NCBI GenBank assembly: GCA_003671075.1
Contig: QWPT01000010.1
Span: forward strand, 1 to 64,000
Origin: Planctomycetota bacterium
GTDB lineage: Bacteria; Planctomycetota; Phycisphaerae; Phycisphaerales; SM1A02
Length of the DNA: 64,000 nucleotides
Direction: 5' to 3'
In this document: in pieces, positions 1 to 10,576 of the stretch
Layout of the letters: each line of letters begins with the position of its first letter
How positions within the stretch are numbered: position 1 is the stretch's first letter
Translations under genes and position numbers: made by a program
Notes under the pieces: generated by a model
What the model was told of the DNA's origin: nothing
Seen by the model: only the letters and a program-made list of their open reading frames with translations
Database searches by the model: none

Positions 1-61
1 CGATTCGCGCCCGCTCACGCGCTGCGCTTTCCGCCCCTCCCAAGACGCCGGCCCGAAGGGC

Positions 62-99
62 CGGGTGGCACGAGGGGCGAAGCCCTCGTGCTCTCTGAC
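62..99 (+). repeat. REP-like palindrome, left arm of inverted pair
   Basis: This 38-bp segment is a perfect reverse complement of 205-242. Internally it is itself a hairpin, with arms gcacgaggg and ccctcgtgc around a small GC-rich loop. Short palindromes arranged as inverted pairs between genes are typical of REP/BIME elements mobilised by RAYT transposases. No RAYT gene is visible in this window, so the class assignment is inference. Confidence 0.8.
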
Positions 100-204
100 G
101 CGGAGACCGGCTCTTTCGGTGGAGCGTGGAATGCGCAATGCGATGGGAATCAACGCGAATCAACGCGCCGGTGACGAAGCGCAACCGATCGACGCGGTAC
201 GGAT

Positions 205-242
205 GTCAGAGAGCACGAGGGCTTCGCCCCTCGTGCCACCCG
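205..242 (-). repeat. REP-like palindrome, right arm of inverted pair
   Basis: Reverse complement of 62-99 with no mismatch over 38 bp, separated from it by 105 bp. The pair could fold into one long cruciform or two short hairpins. It lies downstream of the smc stop codon and could also end transcription. Confidence 0.8.
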
Positions 243-354
243 CGCTCACGCGCGGCGTCCTGCGTGGTTTGCGGCGCATTGCGCGCTACTGACCCGCGCT
301 CACGCACCGCATCCTTCGTGGTCTCCGCCACCTCATCCACCCCGCACCCACCCC

Positions 355-3300
355 TCACTCCCACGCGTTCGCCAAACTCGAACTCGGTGCAGCTGTTGCC
401 GCGGGAATCGTCTCGATTTCCACGGAGGCGAGCGCGTTGCGCGGTCGTTCTTCTGCTTGCGGTTCGAGCGCGGCGCGTTCGGCGGCGGCCTTGTTGAGCC
501 GACCGTCTACGCCGACTTCGTCGAACTTCACTGCTACGCGACGGCTCACGCCGCGCTCGGGCATCGTGACGCCGTACAGCTGGTGGCAGGCTTGCATTGT
601 TCGCTTGTGGTGGGTGATGACGATGAAGTGCGATACATCGAGGAATGGCTCGAGCGCGTGGCAGAAGCGCTCGACATTCGATTCGTCGAGCGCGGCGTCG
701 ACCTCGTCGAGAATACAGAACGGCGATGGCTTCGACTGGAAGATCGCCATGAGCAGCGCAACCGCAGTCATCGTCTTCTCGCCGCCCGAAAGCTGGCTGA
801 TGACGCGTGGTTCCTTGCCGGGCGGCTTGGCGCGAATCTCAACGCCCGACTCGAGCCAATCGGTTTCGCCGTTCTCCATCGGCAACAGATAGATGTCCGC
901 GCTACCGCCACCGAACAGCCGACGGAACATGCCCGTCTGGCCTGCGAAGGTTTCGCGCACGCGATCAAATGTCTCCTGAAAGCGAGTGCGGCTGGCGTCG
1001 TCGAGTTCTTTCACCAACGCTTCGAGGCTGGTCTTGGCGCTGTCGATATCGCCCAACTGCTTGACCAACTCGTCGTTGCGGACCTCCAGCTGCGTCAGTT
1101 CCTCGATGGCGTCGAGGTTCACATTGCCCAGCTTTCGGATGATTTCCTTCAGCTCTTCCGCCTCGCGCTGGCCGCTCTCGCGCTCGATGGCGACGAAGCC
1201 TTCCGTCGCGCGCTCGAGCAGATATGCCTCGTAGCAGGCACGCAGATCGAGCTCGACTTCGGACAGCGTCTGCTCCTCAAGGCTTTCGCGGCGAACCTCG
1301 AGTTCGCGGCGCGATAGTTCGACCGCATGTGCGTTGCGCTCCACGCGCGTCGCCTCGGTGCGGGCGCCGTCAACCTGTCGCGACACTTGCTCGACGGCCG
1401 TCTGCGCGGTGCGCAAACTCTCGGCGATGGCAGCGAATTCGCCAGTGAGTCCGGCAAGGCCGGCCGAAGCCTCGATCAGTTCTGCATTGCTCTCTTGCAG
1501 CATCGCCTCCGCGCGTTCGATGGCGCCGACGCGACGCAGCGTGCTCTCGCGCAGCGCCGCATCCTGGCGAGCGATTTCGCCCGACCGACTGTCGATGTGA
1601 CGGACCTCGCGCTTGGCGGCGTCGAAAGCAGCCTGCGCTTCAGCGGCGCGCACGCGTGCGGCTGACAGTGCATCGCCAGCCTCGGTTGCGAGGATCTTGG
1701 CGCCATCAAGTGCCCCACGCGCTTGATCGCGCTTGGCCGCGGCCTCATTCGCATCGCGGGTGATGACCTCAAGCCGCGACTGCACGCCGCCCGCTTCTTC
1801 CTCGCTGGCGTGATGGCGCTCGACGAGATGACCGCGTTCGGTCGAAGCCGAATCACGCTGACGCTCGATCTGGCGCATGAGTTGCTCGGTGCGCTCAGTC
1901 TGATGTGTCGCATCGAGTGAACTGCGCCGAGCGTCGGCAAGCGATTGATTGGCGGCGCGCGCGGCTTCCTGTGCAGCCTTCGACTCAACATCGAGCTGCA
2001 GCGATTCTTCTTCGAGTACCGCCACCTGAGTGGAGAGCTCGTTGGAACGGGTGACCAGTTCGGTGTGCTCGGCGCGTCGGGCGAGGAAACCGCCCGCTGC
2101 GGCGTCGGCGCGTGCGGAAGCGTTGGCGATCACGCGGCCGCGATCGTCGACCAATCCGCCCGAACGCGTGGCAATGCGGCAGCCGGCCAACGGCCCACGA
2201 GCGAGCTCAATCGCGCGCTCAATGGTGTCGACAACGAAGGTTCCGTCCAACAGCCGCTCGGCGAGCGGACGGATGCGGGCATCGATGCGCACGAGTTCAA
2301 GCAGGGGAGTCGCGCCTGCGACTGTTGCCATCGCGCGCGTCGTCGGCAGGATGGCCAGTGGCGCGTTTGACGCAAATGCCACGCGCACGCGCAACGACAG
2401 CGCCGCATCGGCGTGGGCGCCAAGCAGCGCGGAGTCACTGATGACGACCAACTCAAGCAGATCGCCGAGGGCAGCCTCGACCGCATCGGCATTGGCGCGG
2501 TCGGTGTCGACGAGATCGGCAACGACGCCAATGACCGCGCTAAATCGCGCGCGATCGTTGAGCACAGTGCGAACGCCCGAGCCAAGGCCCTCATGCGCGC
2601 GACCCATTTCGTCCAGCACGCGACGGCGGCTTTCGACCGCGGTTTTTTCGTCGCGCACCTTCGCAAGCGTGCGCGCCAATTGCGACTGCGACTCGCTCAG
2701 CGAACTCGCCGCAGTGGTGCGCTCATCAAGCTGACGCTGGATTCGAGTGATCTCATCAGTGGCGACGAGTCCGCGCACAAGATGTTGCAGTCGGGTTGCC
2801 CGCAGCGAATCGAGTTCGCGAGCGAAGGGAGCGATGCGCGCGTCAAGTCTGCGAAGTTCGTCGGCCAATGATCGCGAACGCGATTCGATTCCTGCAAGCC
2901 GCTGCGCCTGTGCGCCGCGTTCACGCTCAAGTCGCGTGGCCTGCTCGCCAACGAGATCCGCCGCGCGCTGCGCGTCGAATGCTGCTTGTTGCGCCTGTTG
3001 ACGGCGTTCGCTGTGTCGAATCGCCGACTGCTCGACTTCGGTCGCGTCGCTTTGCGCATTTTCCAAGGCATTTTTCGCCGCGCCGAGTTCTTCGGCCAGC
3101 GCCGCGCCTTCTTGACCGAGAGTCGCCAACTGTCCGCGCTCAGTGGCGAGAGCGCCCTGGGCATCGGTCAGCGAACGATGAGCGAAATCCGCGCGTTGGC
3201 GCGCCTGCGCTTCGGTCGACGCGAGTTCGAGACGCTTCTGCTCAAGCTGATGTTGCGCAGTCACAATCCGATGACGCGCAATCTCCGCGTCTTGCTTGGC

Positions 3301-4227
3301 GTCCTCCGCGCTCGAAAGCGCGGCAACCAGAACGGCCTTCTCTTCCTCAAGAATTCCCAACTCGCTGGTGAGCCCGTTCAGGCGCTCCACGAGTTCATGA
3401 AAAACATCGAGCGAAAGCGATCGACGCAATTCGCGTCGGCGCACATCGAGTTCCTGAAAGCGCCGCGCCTTGTCGGCTTGTCCGCGCACGATGCGCAGCC
3501 GGCGCTCGGTGTTGGAGAGCTGCTCCCTGGTCGTGACCAGGTTTCGCTCCGCGCTCTCAAGCTTGCGCGCCGCCTCCACCTTGCGCACGCGAAAGCGCGC
3601 GACGCCTGCCGCCTCTTCGAGGATCGAACGACGCTCGATGGGATTGGCCGTGAGCATCGCGTCGACCTTGCCCTGCTCGATAATCGAGTAGGCGTCGTTG
3701 CCGATTCCCGTGTCGAGAAACAGGTCGCGAATGTCCTTCAGACGCACCTTTTTGCCGTTAATCAGGTAGTCGCTCTTGGCGTCGATCGTCAGCCGGCGCG
3801 TGACCTCGACAAGATCAGCGTCGATGGGCAGTCGACGGTTTCGAACGGCGCGGCGGTCCACCACGCGCTCGATCGGTTCGCCAGTTTCAGGATCGGTTTC
3901 ATTGTCGAGCAGCGGGGTGTCTTCCTCGCCGCGGTCGATCAACTTGATTTCGGCTTCGCCGAGCAGCGGATTCTCGAAAGAGAGCGTGACGCTCGCCATG
4001 CCCGCGGGCTTGCGCGCCGCCGAACCGGCAAAGATGACATCGAGCATCGCGCCACCGCGCAGGCTCTTGGCGCTGCGTTCGCCGAGCACCCACTTGATCG
4101 CATCGACGACATTGGACTTGCCGCATCCATTTGGTCCGACAATGCCCGTGATCGGCGCATCGAAGCGGAACTCGGTGGTATCTGCAAAACTCTTGAAGCC
4201 ACTCAGGACCAATTTGGCGAGACGCAT
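355..4227 (-). CDS. smc: Chromosome segregation protein SMC
   Basis: SMC ATPase that compacts and segregates the chromosome as a dimer with ScpA/ScpB (family knowledge). The 1290-residue length suits SMC. The Walker A motif GPNGCGKS lies at residues 31-38 after the typical start [14 protein letters not shown]. Two long coiled-coil arms surround a hinge at about residues 540-690, recognised by [10 protein letters not shown] and the following GVVADLV segment. The ABC signature LSGGEK is at about 1146 and the Walker B DEVDAALD at about 1174. The C-terminal tail of about 60 residues after the ATPase head is low-complexity and Ala/Glu-rich. The ATG at 4227 is preceded by a strong GGAGG about 9 nt upstream. 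No scpA or scpB is adjacent; the gene follows the FlgI-like gene on the same strand. Confidence 0.97.
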   Translation of the reverse strand: MRLAKLVLSGFKSFADTTEFRFDAPITGIVGPNGCGKSNVVDAIKWVLGERSAKSLRGGAMLDVIFAGSAARKPAGMASVTLSFENPLLGEAEIKLIDRGEEDTPLLDNETDPETGEPIERVVDRRAVRNRRLPIDADLVEVTRRLTIDAKSDYLINGKKVRLKDIRDLFLDTGIGNDAYSIIEQGKVDAMLTANPIERRSILEEAAGVARFRVRKVEAARKLESAERNLVTTREQLSNTERRLRIVRGQADKARRFQELDVRRRELRRSLSLDVFHELVERLNGLTSELGILEEEKAVLVAALSSAEDAKQDAEIARHRIVTAQHQLEQKRLELASTEAQARQRADFAHRSLTDAQGALATERGQLATLGQEGAALAEELGAAKNALENAQSDATEVEQSAIRHSERRQQAQQAAFDAQRAADLVGEQATRLERERGAQAQRLAGIESRSRSLADELRRLDARIAPFARELDSLRATRLQHLVRGLVATDEITRIQRQLDERTTAASSLSESQSQLARTLAKVRDEKTAVESRRRVLDEMGRAHEGLGSGVRTVLNDRARFSAVIGVVADLVDTDRANADAVEAALGDLLELVVISDSALLGAHADAALSLRVRVAFASNAPLAILPTTRAMATVAGATPLLELVRIDARIRPLAERLLDGTFVVDTIERAIELARGPLAGCRIATRSGGLVDDRGRVIANASARADAAAGGFLARRAEHTELVTRSNELSTQVAVLEEESLQLDVESKAAQEAARAANQSLADARRSSLDATHQTERTEQLMRQIERQRDSASTERGHLVERHHASEEEAGGVQSRLEVITRDANEAAAKRDQARGALDGAKILATEAGDALSAARVRAAEAQAAFDAAKREVRHIDSRSGEIARQDAALRESTLRRVGAIERAEAMLQESNAELIEASAGLAGLTGEFAAIAESLRTAQTAVEQVSRQVDGARTEATRVERNAHAVELSRRELEVRRESLEEQTLSEVELDLRACYEAYLLERATEGFVAIERESGQREAEELKEIIRKLGNVNLDAIEELTQLEVRNDELVKQLGDIDSAKTSLEALVKELDDASRTRFQETFDRVRETFAGQTGMFRRLFGGGSADIYLLPMENGETDWLESGVEIRAKPPGKEPRVISQLSGGEKTMTAVALLMAIFQSKPSPFCILDEVDAALDESNVERFCHALEPFLDVSHFIVITHHKRTMQACHQLYGVTMPERGVSRRVAVKFDEVGVDGRLNKAAAERAALEPQAEERPRNALASVEIETIPAATAAPSSSLANAWE

Positions 4228-4435
4228 CGTTCAACGACCTCCGTGTCAAAACATCTTTCGGACAACTTCACACACACAAGCATGCCTCTCGCGAGGATTT
4301 GCCTCGACCAATCGCGCAAACGATTTGTCGTGATGGTCTCGGGTTGGCCAATCAAGGCACCACCCGTCCATCTCGTCGCGGCTCCATCTGTCCAAGCGCG
4401 ACGCGCGCCTTTGAATCACGGGAATCCCGTAAAAC
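4228..4435. other. Intergenic region upstream of smc
   Basis: No gene. A perfect dyad at 4418-4430 (acggga, one base, tcccgt) lies just after the FlgI-like stop codon. It has no U-tract, so it is a weak terminator or operator candidate. The smc Shine-Dalgarno lies next to 4227. Confidence 0.4.
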
Positions 4436-6301
4436 TCAGCGTGGCACAGTATCGCGTCCCTGACGCGGAACTTCAACCGCTGCGGGCGGCTCGACTCCCG
4501 CAAGATCGCTGCTGCCGCGACTCGCTGGCGCGCCCGTTCCCGAGCTGAGCGTGGCGCTTTCCTCTGGCTCGAAATCTGGGCGATTCACTTGCTCGTCCTC
4601 GGCATGGTTGCGGAGAATCGCCGCGAGCACGCGGTCTTGTTCGGCCTTGAAATCAGCCTTGATATAGCCCGCACGCCACAAACTGTGGACCGCGCCAATC
4701 GTCTCGCCGTAGGAAAGTCCGATGCCGGGCAGCGGCTTTTCGACGGTCACTTGATGGCCGAGGAAAGCGAGGAGCTCCGACAACTGCGGATCGACAAGTT
4801 GGATTTCCGCCCGCGATTCAGGCAGGGGACGGTAGAAAATCTGCAACTCGTCGTCGTTGTGATCAGCCTTGACGATGAGTCGATTTCCCCACGCGGCGTG
4901 GGTCAGCGGACGCGACACCGCCGTCGAGTCGCCGAATACGGCGATGGTCGGACGACCACTCTGCGCCACATAGATCATGGGAATGCTGCTCGGCACCAAT
5001 GCGACATCGAACTTGCCGTCGATGTCCATGATTCGAATAGAGCGGTCGCTGCGCTTGGCCAGGGTTTCATAGGTGGCGAGGCGAATGTCGGGATCAGCGT
5101 CATCGAGCAGGGGACGCAGGCCGATGTCGATATCTGGATTGAAGCCGAGCTTCGCCAAAAGCGTGATGGCGCGAAGGCGGTTGACGACCGCGCCCGACTT
5201 GGCCATCTCCACCAGTGGCAGCGCGACAAGCGCATCGTCGAGCGCCGCGCCCGCCTCGAGCGCCGCCATGCGCGGGTCTTCTTCGCTGTAGGTGTATAGA
5301 TCCTGAATGACGGGAAGCGCGCGCTTTCCTAACGCCCGGAAGCGCCACATCGCTGAAGTCGCACTACCTGGATTTGCGATCAGCGCCTTGCGAATGGCCA
5401 GCGCGGTGACCTCGGTCGCCGAGGTGTCCATCGGCACATGGCGAACAAGCTCGATGAACTCCTCGGTCCGTCCGTCGAAACTCGGCGGCACGGTGATCTC
5501 GATCGAATCGGCGTTCTCGCCGCGTGCCGTGTTGTGCGACTGCTTGGGCTCGCGCGGGAACAGCGAGTTGATCGCCGACTGGATTGTGCGCGCGCGGGTG
5601 TGGCTCGAGGTCGCGAGCTTCAGTTTCAGCGGCAGATCCTTCGCAACCGTGCCGCCGTCGAGGATGCGACCAACGAGACGGTTCACCGCATCAAGATTGG
5701 TCGCTCCTGGCTCGACGAACGGATTGATGAAGATGTTGCCTTTGGCCATCGCCAAAATCTGCGCCTGCCGCGAGCCGATCAGCAGCGGTCCTGGGCGCAG
5801 GTCGGTGCTGTAGAGCCGACCGCCCTCGAGGCTCGAGACATCGGAACCAGGAAGACCGCTCACGCGCAGATCAAACTTGGTGTTCTTGGTCGCACCAGCT
5901 GGGATGACGCCTTCGACGACGACGACAGCGGTATCGATGCTGTTCAACATCGCTTCGGGCGTGATATCCATACCCGTGCCCGGATTGCCGACGCCCCGCC
6001 GCGCGAGCTCCTGCAACATAACCGCCCGCACTTCAGCAGGCATCAGCCGCCCGCCAGTTCCCTTGAGCCCAACCACCAGGCCATATCCACGCACGACGAC
6101 CGGCTTGAGGCCAGCGACGACGGTTTCACTGGCCACCGTTCCGCGCATGATCGGATCGACATCGAGAATGAAATTGGCCGTGCCCGCGCGGTCTTGCTTT
6201 GGTCGATCAGGAACACGCTCAACGATTTCGCCACAGGCAGACAGCGCCGTCGCGATGGTGGCGATGGAGGCGAGGCGAAGCAGGGCGGAAGAGAGTCGCA
6301 T
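4436..6301 (-). CDS. FlgI-like (flagellar P-ring family) lipoprotein with C-terminal extension
   Basis: The N-terminal half matches the FlgI P-ring family: a ring-forming domain with VRGYGLVVGLKGTGG near residue 55 and the usual VVVVEGVIPAG and FDLRVSGLPG blocks. FlgI proteins are about 365 residues; this one is 621. The extra C-terminal half contains HEAT-like helices (around LLDDADPDIRLATYETL) followed by a beta-rich domain and a disordered Pro/Glu-rich tail. It starts at the ATG at 6301, giving a signal peptide with lipobox ALSAC (Cys23); longer in-frame starts would run through the tRNA. No other flagellar gene is in the window, so the protein may be an outer-membrane or periplasmic ring or scaffold outside a flagellum. 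Function unproven; family call firm. Confidence 0.85.
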   Translation of the reverse strand: MRLSSALLRLASIATIATALSACGEIVERVPDRPKQDRAGTANFILDVDPIMRGTVASETVVAGLKPVVVRGYGLVVGLKGTGGRLMPAEVRAVMLQELARRGVGNPGTGMDITPEAMLNSIDTAVVVVEGVIPAGATKNTKFDLRVSGLPGSDVSSLEGGRLYSTDLRPGPLLIGSRQAQILAMAKGNIFINPFVEPGATNLDAVNRLVGRILDGGTVAKDLPLKLKLATSSHTRARTIQSAINSLFPREPKQSHNTARGENADSIEITVPPSFDGRTEEFIELVRHVPMDTSATEVTALAIRKALIANPGSATSAMWRFRALGKRALPVIQDLYTYSEEDPRMAALEAGAALDDALVALPLVEMAKSGAVVNRLRAITLLAKLGFNPDIDIGLRPLLDDADPDIRLATYETLAKRSDRSIRIMDIDGKFDVALVPSSIPMIYVAQSGRPTIAVFGDSTAVSRPLTHAAWGNRLIVKADHNDDELQIFYRPLPESRAEIQLVDPQLSELLAFLGHQVTVEKPLPGIGLSYGETIGAVHSLWRAGYIKADFKAEQDRVLAAILRNHAEDEQVNRPDFEPEESATLSSGTGAPASRGSSDLAGVEPPAAVEVPRQGRDTVPR

Positions 6302-6356
6302 TGGCGGTGAGTCGCGGCGCGGACGAAAAAAGATGCACGAACGGCATTGGGCGGAA

Positions 6357-6429
6357 TGAGCGCTGCAGGACTCGAACCTGCGACACCCTCCGTGTAAAGG
6401 AGGTGCTCTACCAACTGAGCTAAGCGCCC
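6357..6429 (-). tRNA. tRNA-Val (anticodon UAC)
   Basis: Read on the minus strand this gives a full cloverleaf. The acceptor is GGGCGCT paired with AGCGCTC (one G-U pair), the D-arm contains AGCTCAGTTGGTAGAGC, the anticodon stem is CCTCC/GGAGG with loop TTTACAC (anticodon UAC), and the T-arm is GCAGG TTCGAGT CCTGC. The 3' CCA is not encoded. It lies 55 bp upstream of the FlgI-like start on the same strand. Confidence 0.95.
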
Positions 6430-6458
6430 CAAATGAGGGATCCCGTGGCGGGGGGCGG

Positions 6459-6464
6459 AGTGTA
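6459..6464 (-). promoter_or_regulatory. -10 box of tRNA-Val
   Basis: TACACT on the minus strand, about 30 nt before the tRNA 5' end. The same hexamer precedes tRNA-Arg, the MFS gene and the ECF sigma gene. No clear -35 box. Confidence 0.35.
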
Positions 6465-6517
6465 ACGGCTTTGGCGCCAGCGCCCAGAGAAATTGCATCT
6501 TCTTCGGGCGCTTCGGC

Positions 6518-6523
6518 TATCGT
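6518..6523 (+). promoter_or_regulatory. -10 box next to hrpA start
   Basis: TATCGT lies 9 nt before the GTG start, with a TTGCAT-like -35 at 6493-6498 (19-bp spacing). No Shine-Dalgarno is present, which suggests a leaderless or nearly leaderless transcript. Confidence 0.35.
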
Positions 6524-6532
6524 CGCGACCCC

Positions 6533-9500
6533 GTGTCTCCGCTGCGCGACCTCGTTTCCCAACTTGAGCATGTGCTTCCGGCCGACCGCCGCGAGCTCAG
6601 GGCGCGGATCGGAGGCTTGGAGAAGAAGTTGCGTGATGGTGGCACGACCGATCCGCGCGCGTTGCGGGTGGTCGAGGAGGCGATTCAACGCTCGGTCGCC
6701 GAGCGTAAGCGTCGGAGCGCGCTCGTTCCGTCGGTGACTTATCCCGCCGAACTGCCTGTGACGGCGGCGCTCGAAACGCTGCGCGAGGCCATCGGATCAA
6801 GCCAGGTGGTCGTGGTCGCGGGCGAGACGGGCTCGGGCAAGAGCACGCAACTACCCAAACTCTGCCTCGAACTCGGGCGCGGCGTCCATGGCCGCATCGC
6901 GCATACGCAGCCGCGACGCATCGCCGCCCGCAGCGTGGCGCGACGGGTCGCCGACGAACTCGGCGTGAAGTTCGGAGGCGGCGCCGGTGCCATCGTCGGC
7001 GTCAAGGTCCGATTTGGCGACGACACTGGCCGCGACACTCTGGTCAAGGTACTCACCGACGGCATGCTCCTAGCCGAAACTCGCGGCGACGGCCGTCTCG
7101 ACGAGTACGACACCATCATCGTTGACGAGGCGCACGAGCGCAGTCTCAACATCGACTTTCTTCTCGGCTACCTGCGCAGGCTGCTGCCGCGGCGCCCCGA
7201 TCTCAAGGTGATCCTCACCAGCGCCACCATCGATGTTCAGCGCTTGTCTGCGCATTTCGGCGGTTGTCCGATCGTTGAGATTCCTGGCCGCGCCTATCCG
7301 ATCGACATCCGCTATCGGCCGGCCGAAGTCGACGATCTCGATGAAGAAGATCCGCGCATGCTTGAGCACATCGGGCTGGCCATCGATGAGATCGACGAGG
7401 CGTTTGCGGGCGGCCTTTCGCCAGGATTTCCTTCGGATGGGCTTCCCGACATCCTGGTGTTTCACTCAGGCGAACGCGAGATTCGCGAGTGCGAGCAATT
7501 TCTCATCGGTCGTTTCAAGTCACGCGAGGGTGCTCGATCGCGCAGTGCGCAGTTGACTGAAATCGTTCCGTTGTTCGCGCGCCAAGGACTTGAAGAGCAA
7601 GAGCGGATCTTCACACCGGGACCCAAGCGGCGCATCGTGCTCGCGACCAATGTCGCTGAGACCTCGCTCACGGTTGCGCGCATCAACGCGGTGATCGATC
7701 CCGGATTCGCGCGCTTGCTGCGTTACAGCGCAAAGAGTCGCGTGCAGCGTTTGCCCATCGAGTCGATTTCGCAGGCCAGCGCGCGTCAACGCGCTGGACG
7801 CGCCGGGCGGCTTGGGCCTGGTATCGCAATCCGTCTGTATGGCGAAGACGACTACGCGGCACGCGCACCGTTCACGCCGCCAGAAATTCTCCGCACCAAT
7901 CTCGCCAGCGTCATCCTGCAAATGGAGGCGCTTTCGCTGGGAAAGGCAGAGGAATTCCCATTTGTTGATCCACCTTCGGCGCGTTTGCTTGCCGATGGCC
8001 GCGCAACTCTCGTCGAACTCGGCGCGTCGACCGCCGAGGGAAGACTCACCAAACTCGGCCGAGTGATGAGCCTGCTTCCGCTCGATCCGCGGCTGTCGCG
8101 CATGTTGCTCGCATCGATCGACGAGCGTTGCATCAACGATGTGTTGGTTGCCGTCGCCGCGATTGCGGTGCAGGATCCGCGCATTCGTCCGCAGGATAAG
8201 CGTGACGGCGCCGATCTCGCCCACGCGCGATTTCGAGATTCTCTCAGCGATTTCGTCACATTCCTGCGCATTTGGAAATCGTGGCGATCGGAGACCAAGG
8301 AACTAGGATCGAGCGCGCGGCGCAAGTGGTGCGAGAAAAACTTTCTCTCGCACCAACGCATGCGCGAGTGGAGTGACACCGTGACCCAGTTGAAGGAACT
8401 GGTTCAGGATCATCTCGAACTCAAGGTGGGCGAACCATCGGTCGAAGTCGACCATGGCGCCTTTCACCGCGCAGCGCTTGCGGGATTTGCGTCGCATGTC
8501 GGCATGCGAACCGAGAAGGGCGAGTATCGCAGCCCAAGTGGTGCGCTCTTCTCGCTGCATCCATCGAGCACGCTGGCCCGACGCGCGCCCAACTGGATTG
8601 TCGCCGCCGAAATCGTTGAAACCACCAAGCGCTACGCCCGCATTTGCGCGCGGGTGCAGCCGGAGTGGATCGTGCGCGTGGCACCGCATCTGTGCACGCG
8701 CTCGCAGTTCGATCCGCATTTCGTCGAGGAAACTGGGCAGGTCGCCGCGTGGGAGCGCACCAGTTTCGGCGAGCTGTTGGTGGTGGCCAAGAAGCGAGTG
8801 TCCTGGGGTCCGATCGATCCCGTCGGCGCGCGCAATGTCTTCATTCAAGAGGGACTGGTCTGCCATCGCGCGCGCAGCGAAGGGCGTTTTTTGCTGGAGA
8901 ATCTCGCGCTTCGCCAGGAACTCGAACGCGAAGAGGCACGTGGTCGCCGACGCGGACTGCTGCTTGAGGAGGAGGCGGCGTTCGCGTTCTATGACGAGCG
9001 TCTGCCCGATGACATCCACTCGACGCCATCGTTCGAGCGTTGGCGGCGCGAGGTCGAGGCCGTCGATCCCGAGCGGCTGCGGATGCGCGATACCGACCTC
9101 ATGCGCGACGGCGCGCAGCGGGTTGACGCGCTGGCCTATCCGCGACAACTCACCGTCGAATCGCTCGCGCTTCCCCTTGACTACGCGCACGATCCCGACG
9201 ACATCGGCGACGGCGTTACCGCGCGCATCCCCGTCGAAGCGCTTTCGGTGCTCGATCCCGCGCCGTTTGAATGGATGGTCCCCGGGGTCTTCGCCGAGAA
9301 GATTGAGGCGCTCATTCGCTCGCTTCCCAAGCATCTGCGCGTGCGATTGTTTCCGGTGGAGGAGGTCGTTCAGGGCGCGGTCGAGGCAATCCCATTCGGA
9401 AAGGGATCGCTGAAGTCGCGCCTGGCTCGTCATCTGACCGGCGTCGCGCAGGCGGAGATTTCCGCTTCGGACTTTCGCGAGGAGCAACTTCCATCGCATC

Positions 9501-10531
9501 TCACCATGCGCTTCTGCGTCGTCGACGCCGATGGAACCGTGCTCGGCGAAGGGCGCGATCTCTCGGTACTTTCGCGCAAATTCGCCATGGTTGCCCGTGA
9601 TCGGCTGCGCTCGTCGATCGATCGCGCGCGCGATCCCGTGGCGTTGATCGAGCGCGATGGCGTCGAGTCGATGCCCGACATCGCGATTCCTGAAACGATC
9701 GCCTATCGACGCGCCGGCATCGGCATGATTGGATTTCCTGCCCTGGTTCTTGAGGGCGAGGCGGGCGCGCGCACCATCGTGTTGCGTGTGCTCGACGGCG
9801 CGGCCAAAGCGCGCGCGGCTCATGGCGCGGCGGTGGCGATGTTCTTGGCGCGCGAGATTCGCGCCGCAGTCGAGCATCATCTCGCCTACGACCCGCTGTG
9901 TGAATCGCTGCTTGCGCTGGTGGCCCATGCAGGCGAGCCCGATGGCGTGACGCTGGTTGCGCGGATGGTGGCCGCGCAGGTGATTGCGCCGTTACCGCGC
10001 GCGCCGCGTTCGACGGTCGAGTTCATTGACGCTGAAAAACTGGCGGCGCAAGACCTGCACGAGCGGGTGGCGGTGGTGGTGCGCGCGCTGCACGCGATCC
10101 TGACTACGGCGGAGGAGCTCAGTGCGCGCATGCGCGGAGTCGTGGCCAACGCCGCGGGCGATCCGCGCGCGCGCATTGCGGCACGGCTCGTGGAGATCGT
10201 CGGCGTGCACGCGCTTGAATCGCTTGCGTCCTGCGACCGCGAGGAACTTTCGCAACGCCTGCGACTGGTCAACATGCTATTGGCGCGGCTCGAGCGCTTG
10301 CGCGAAATCGGCGCCGTCCGTGATCGCGCGCTCGATGACGAGATCACGCCGCTCGGGCAACGAGTCGCTGATGCGCTGCGCGATCGCTCACGCAGCGACG
10401 CGCAACTGCGCAACCTGCGCAGGATGTGGGAGGAAATCGAAATCAGTCGATTTGCGCCGAAGCTACCGCGCGCATTCCCAGCCAGCGAACGAAGGCTCGA
10501 GCAACTTCTCGACGAGTTTGCCCGCGATTAG
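6533..10531 (+). CDS. hrpA: ATP-dependent RNA helicase HrpA (DEAH box)
   Basis: DEAH/RHA helicase of the bacterial HrpA family (RNA unwinding, mRNA processing and ribosome-rescue roles in other bacteria). The 1332-residue length matches HrpA (about 1300). Motifs in order: Walker A GETGSGKST at residues 97-105, DEAH at 198-201, SAT near 230, and motif VI QRAGRAGR near 420. These are followed by the winged-helix/ratchet region, an OB fold, and the long C-terminal domain specific to HrpA ending in PRAFPASERRLEQLLDEF. Start is GTG at 6533; the next in-frame ATG would remove conserved N-terminal sequence. It converges on the FtsK-like gene with 45 bp between stops. Confidence 0.96.
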   Translation: MSPLRDLVSQLEHVLPADRRELRARIGGLEKKLRDGGTTDPRALRVVEEAIQRSVAERKRRSALVPSVTYPAELPVTAALETLREAIGSSQVVVVAGETGSGKSTQLPKLCLELGRGVHGRIAHTQPRRIAARSVARRVADELGVKFGGGAGAIVGVKVRFGDDTGRDTLVKVLTDGMLLAETRGDGRLDEYDTIIVDEAHERSLNIDFLLGYLRRLLPRRPDLKVILTSATIDVQRLSAHFGGCPIVEIPGRAYPIDIRYRPAEVDDLDEEDPRMLEHIGLAIDEIDEAFAGGLSPGFPSDGLPDILVFHSGEREIRECEQFLIGRFKSREGARSRSAQLTEIVPLFARQGLEEQERIFTPGPKRRIVLATNVAETSLTVARINAVIDPGFARLLRYSAKSRVQRLPIESISQASARQRAGRAGRLGPGIAIRLYGEDDYAARAPFTPPEILRTNLASVILQMEALSLGKAEEFPFVDPPSARLLADGRATLVELGASTAEGRLTKLGRVMSLLPLDPRLSRMLLASIDERCINDVLVAVAAIAVQDPRIRPQDKRDGADLAHARFRDSLSDFVTFLRIWKSWRSETKELGSSARRKWCEKNFLSHQRMREWSDTVTQLKELVQDHLELKVGEPSVEVDHGAFHRAALAGFASHVGMRTEKGEYRSPSGALFSLHPSSTLARRAPNWIVAAEIVETTKRYARICARVQPEWIVRVAPHLCTRSQFDPHFVEETGQVAAWERTSFGELLVVAKKRVSWGPIDPVGARNVFIQEGLVCHRARSEGRFLLENLALRQELEREEARGRRRGLLLEEEAAFAFYDERLPDDIHSTPSFERWRREVEAVDPERLRMRDTDLMRDGAQRVDALAYPRQLTVESLALPLDYAHDPDDIGDGVTARIPVEALSVLDPAPFEWMVPGVFAEKIEALIRSLPKHLRVRLFPVEEVVQGAVEAIPFGKGSLKSRLARHLTGVAQAEISASDFREEQLPSHLTMRFCVVDADGTVLGEGRDLSVLSRKFAMVARDRLRSSIDRARDPVALIERDGVESMPDIAIPETIAYRRAGIGMIGFPALVLEGEAGARTIVLRVLDGAAKARAAHGAAVAMFLAREIRAAVEHHLAYDPLCESLLALVAHAGEPDGVTLVARMVAAQVIAPLPRAPRSTVEFIDAEKLAAQDLHERVAVVVRALHAILTTAEELSARMRGVVANAAGDPRARIAARLVEIVGVHALESLASCDREELSQRLRLVNMLLARLERLREIGAVRDRALDDEITPLGQRVADALRDRSRSDAQLRNLRRMWEEIEISRFAPKLPRAFPASERRLEQLLDEFARD

Positions 10532-10576
10532 ATCGGCGTATCGAGCGACCTCACCGCGGCAATCGAACATACACCC

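Larger units (their letters stand above)
1..354. other. Non-coding left edge with repeats
   Basis: I find no convincing gene here. Besides the inverted pair listed separately, the motif cgctcacgc recurs near 13, 244 and 298. The last two copies continue into similar sequence (gcgtcctgcgtggtttgcgg and gcatccttcgtggtctccgc), so imperfect direct repeats of about 40 bp flank the end of smc. Short open frames across the repeats have no recognisable product and no ribosome binding site. Confidence 0.6.

Noticed and set aside
4418-4430. Rho-independent terminator after the FlgI-like gene
   Set aside because: Stem of only 6 bp with a 1-nt loop and no T-run.
2986-4548. Long plus-strand open frame opposite smc
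   Set aside because: It is the antisense of the well-supported smc gene; GC-rich third positions create long shadow frames. No protein family similarity.
4436-6688. Longer start for the FlgI-like gene at 6688
   Set aside because: The extension would run through tRNA-Val and lose the signal peptide and lipobox at the true N-terminus.
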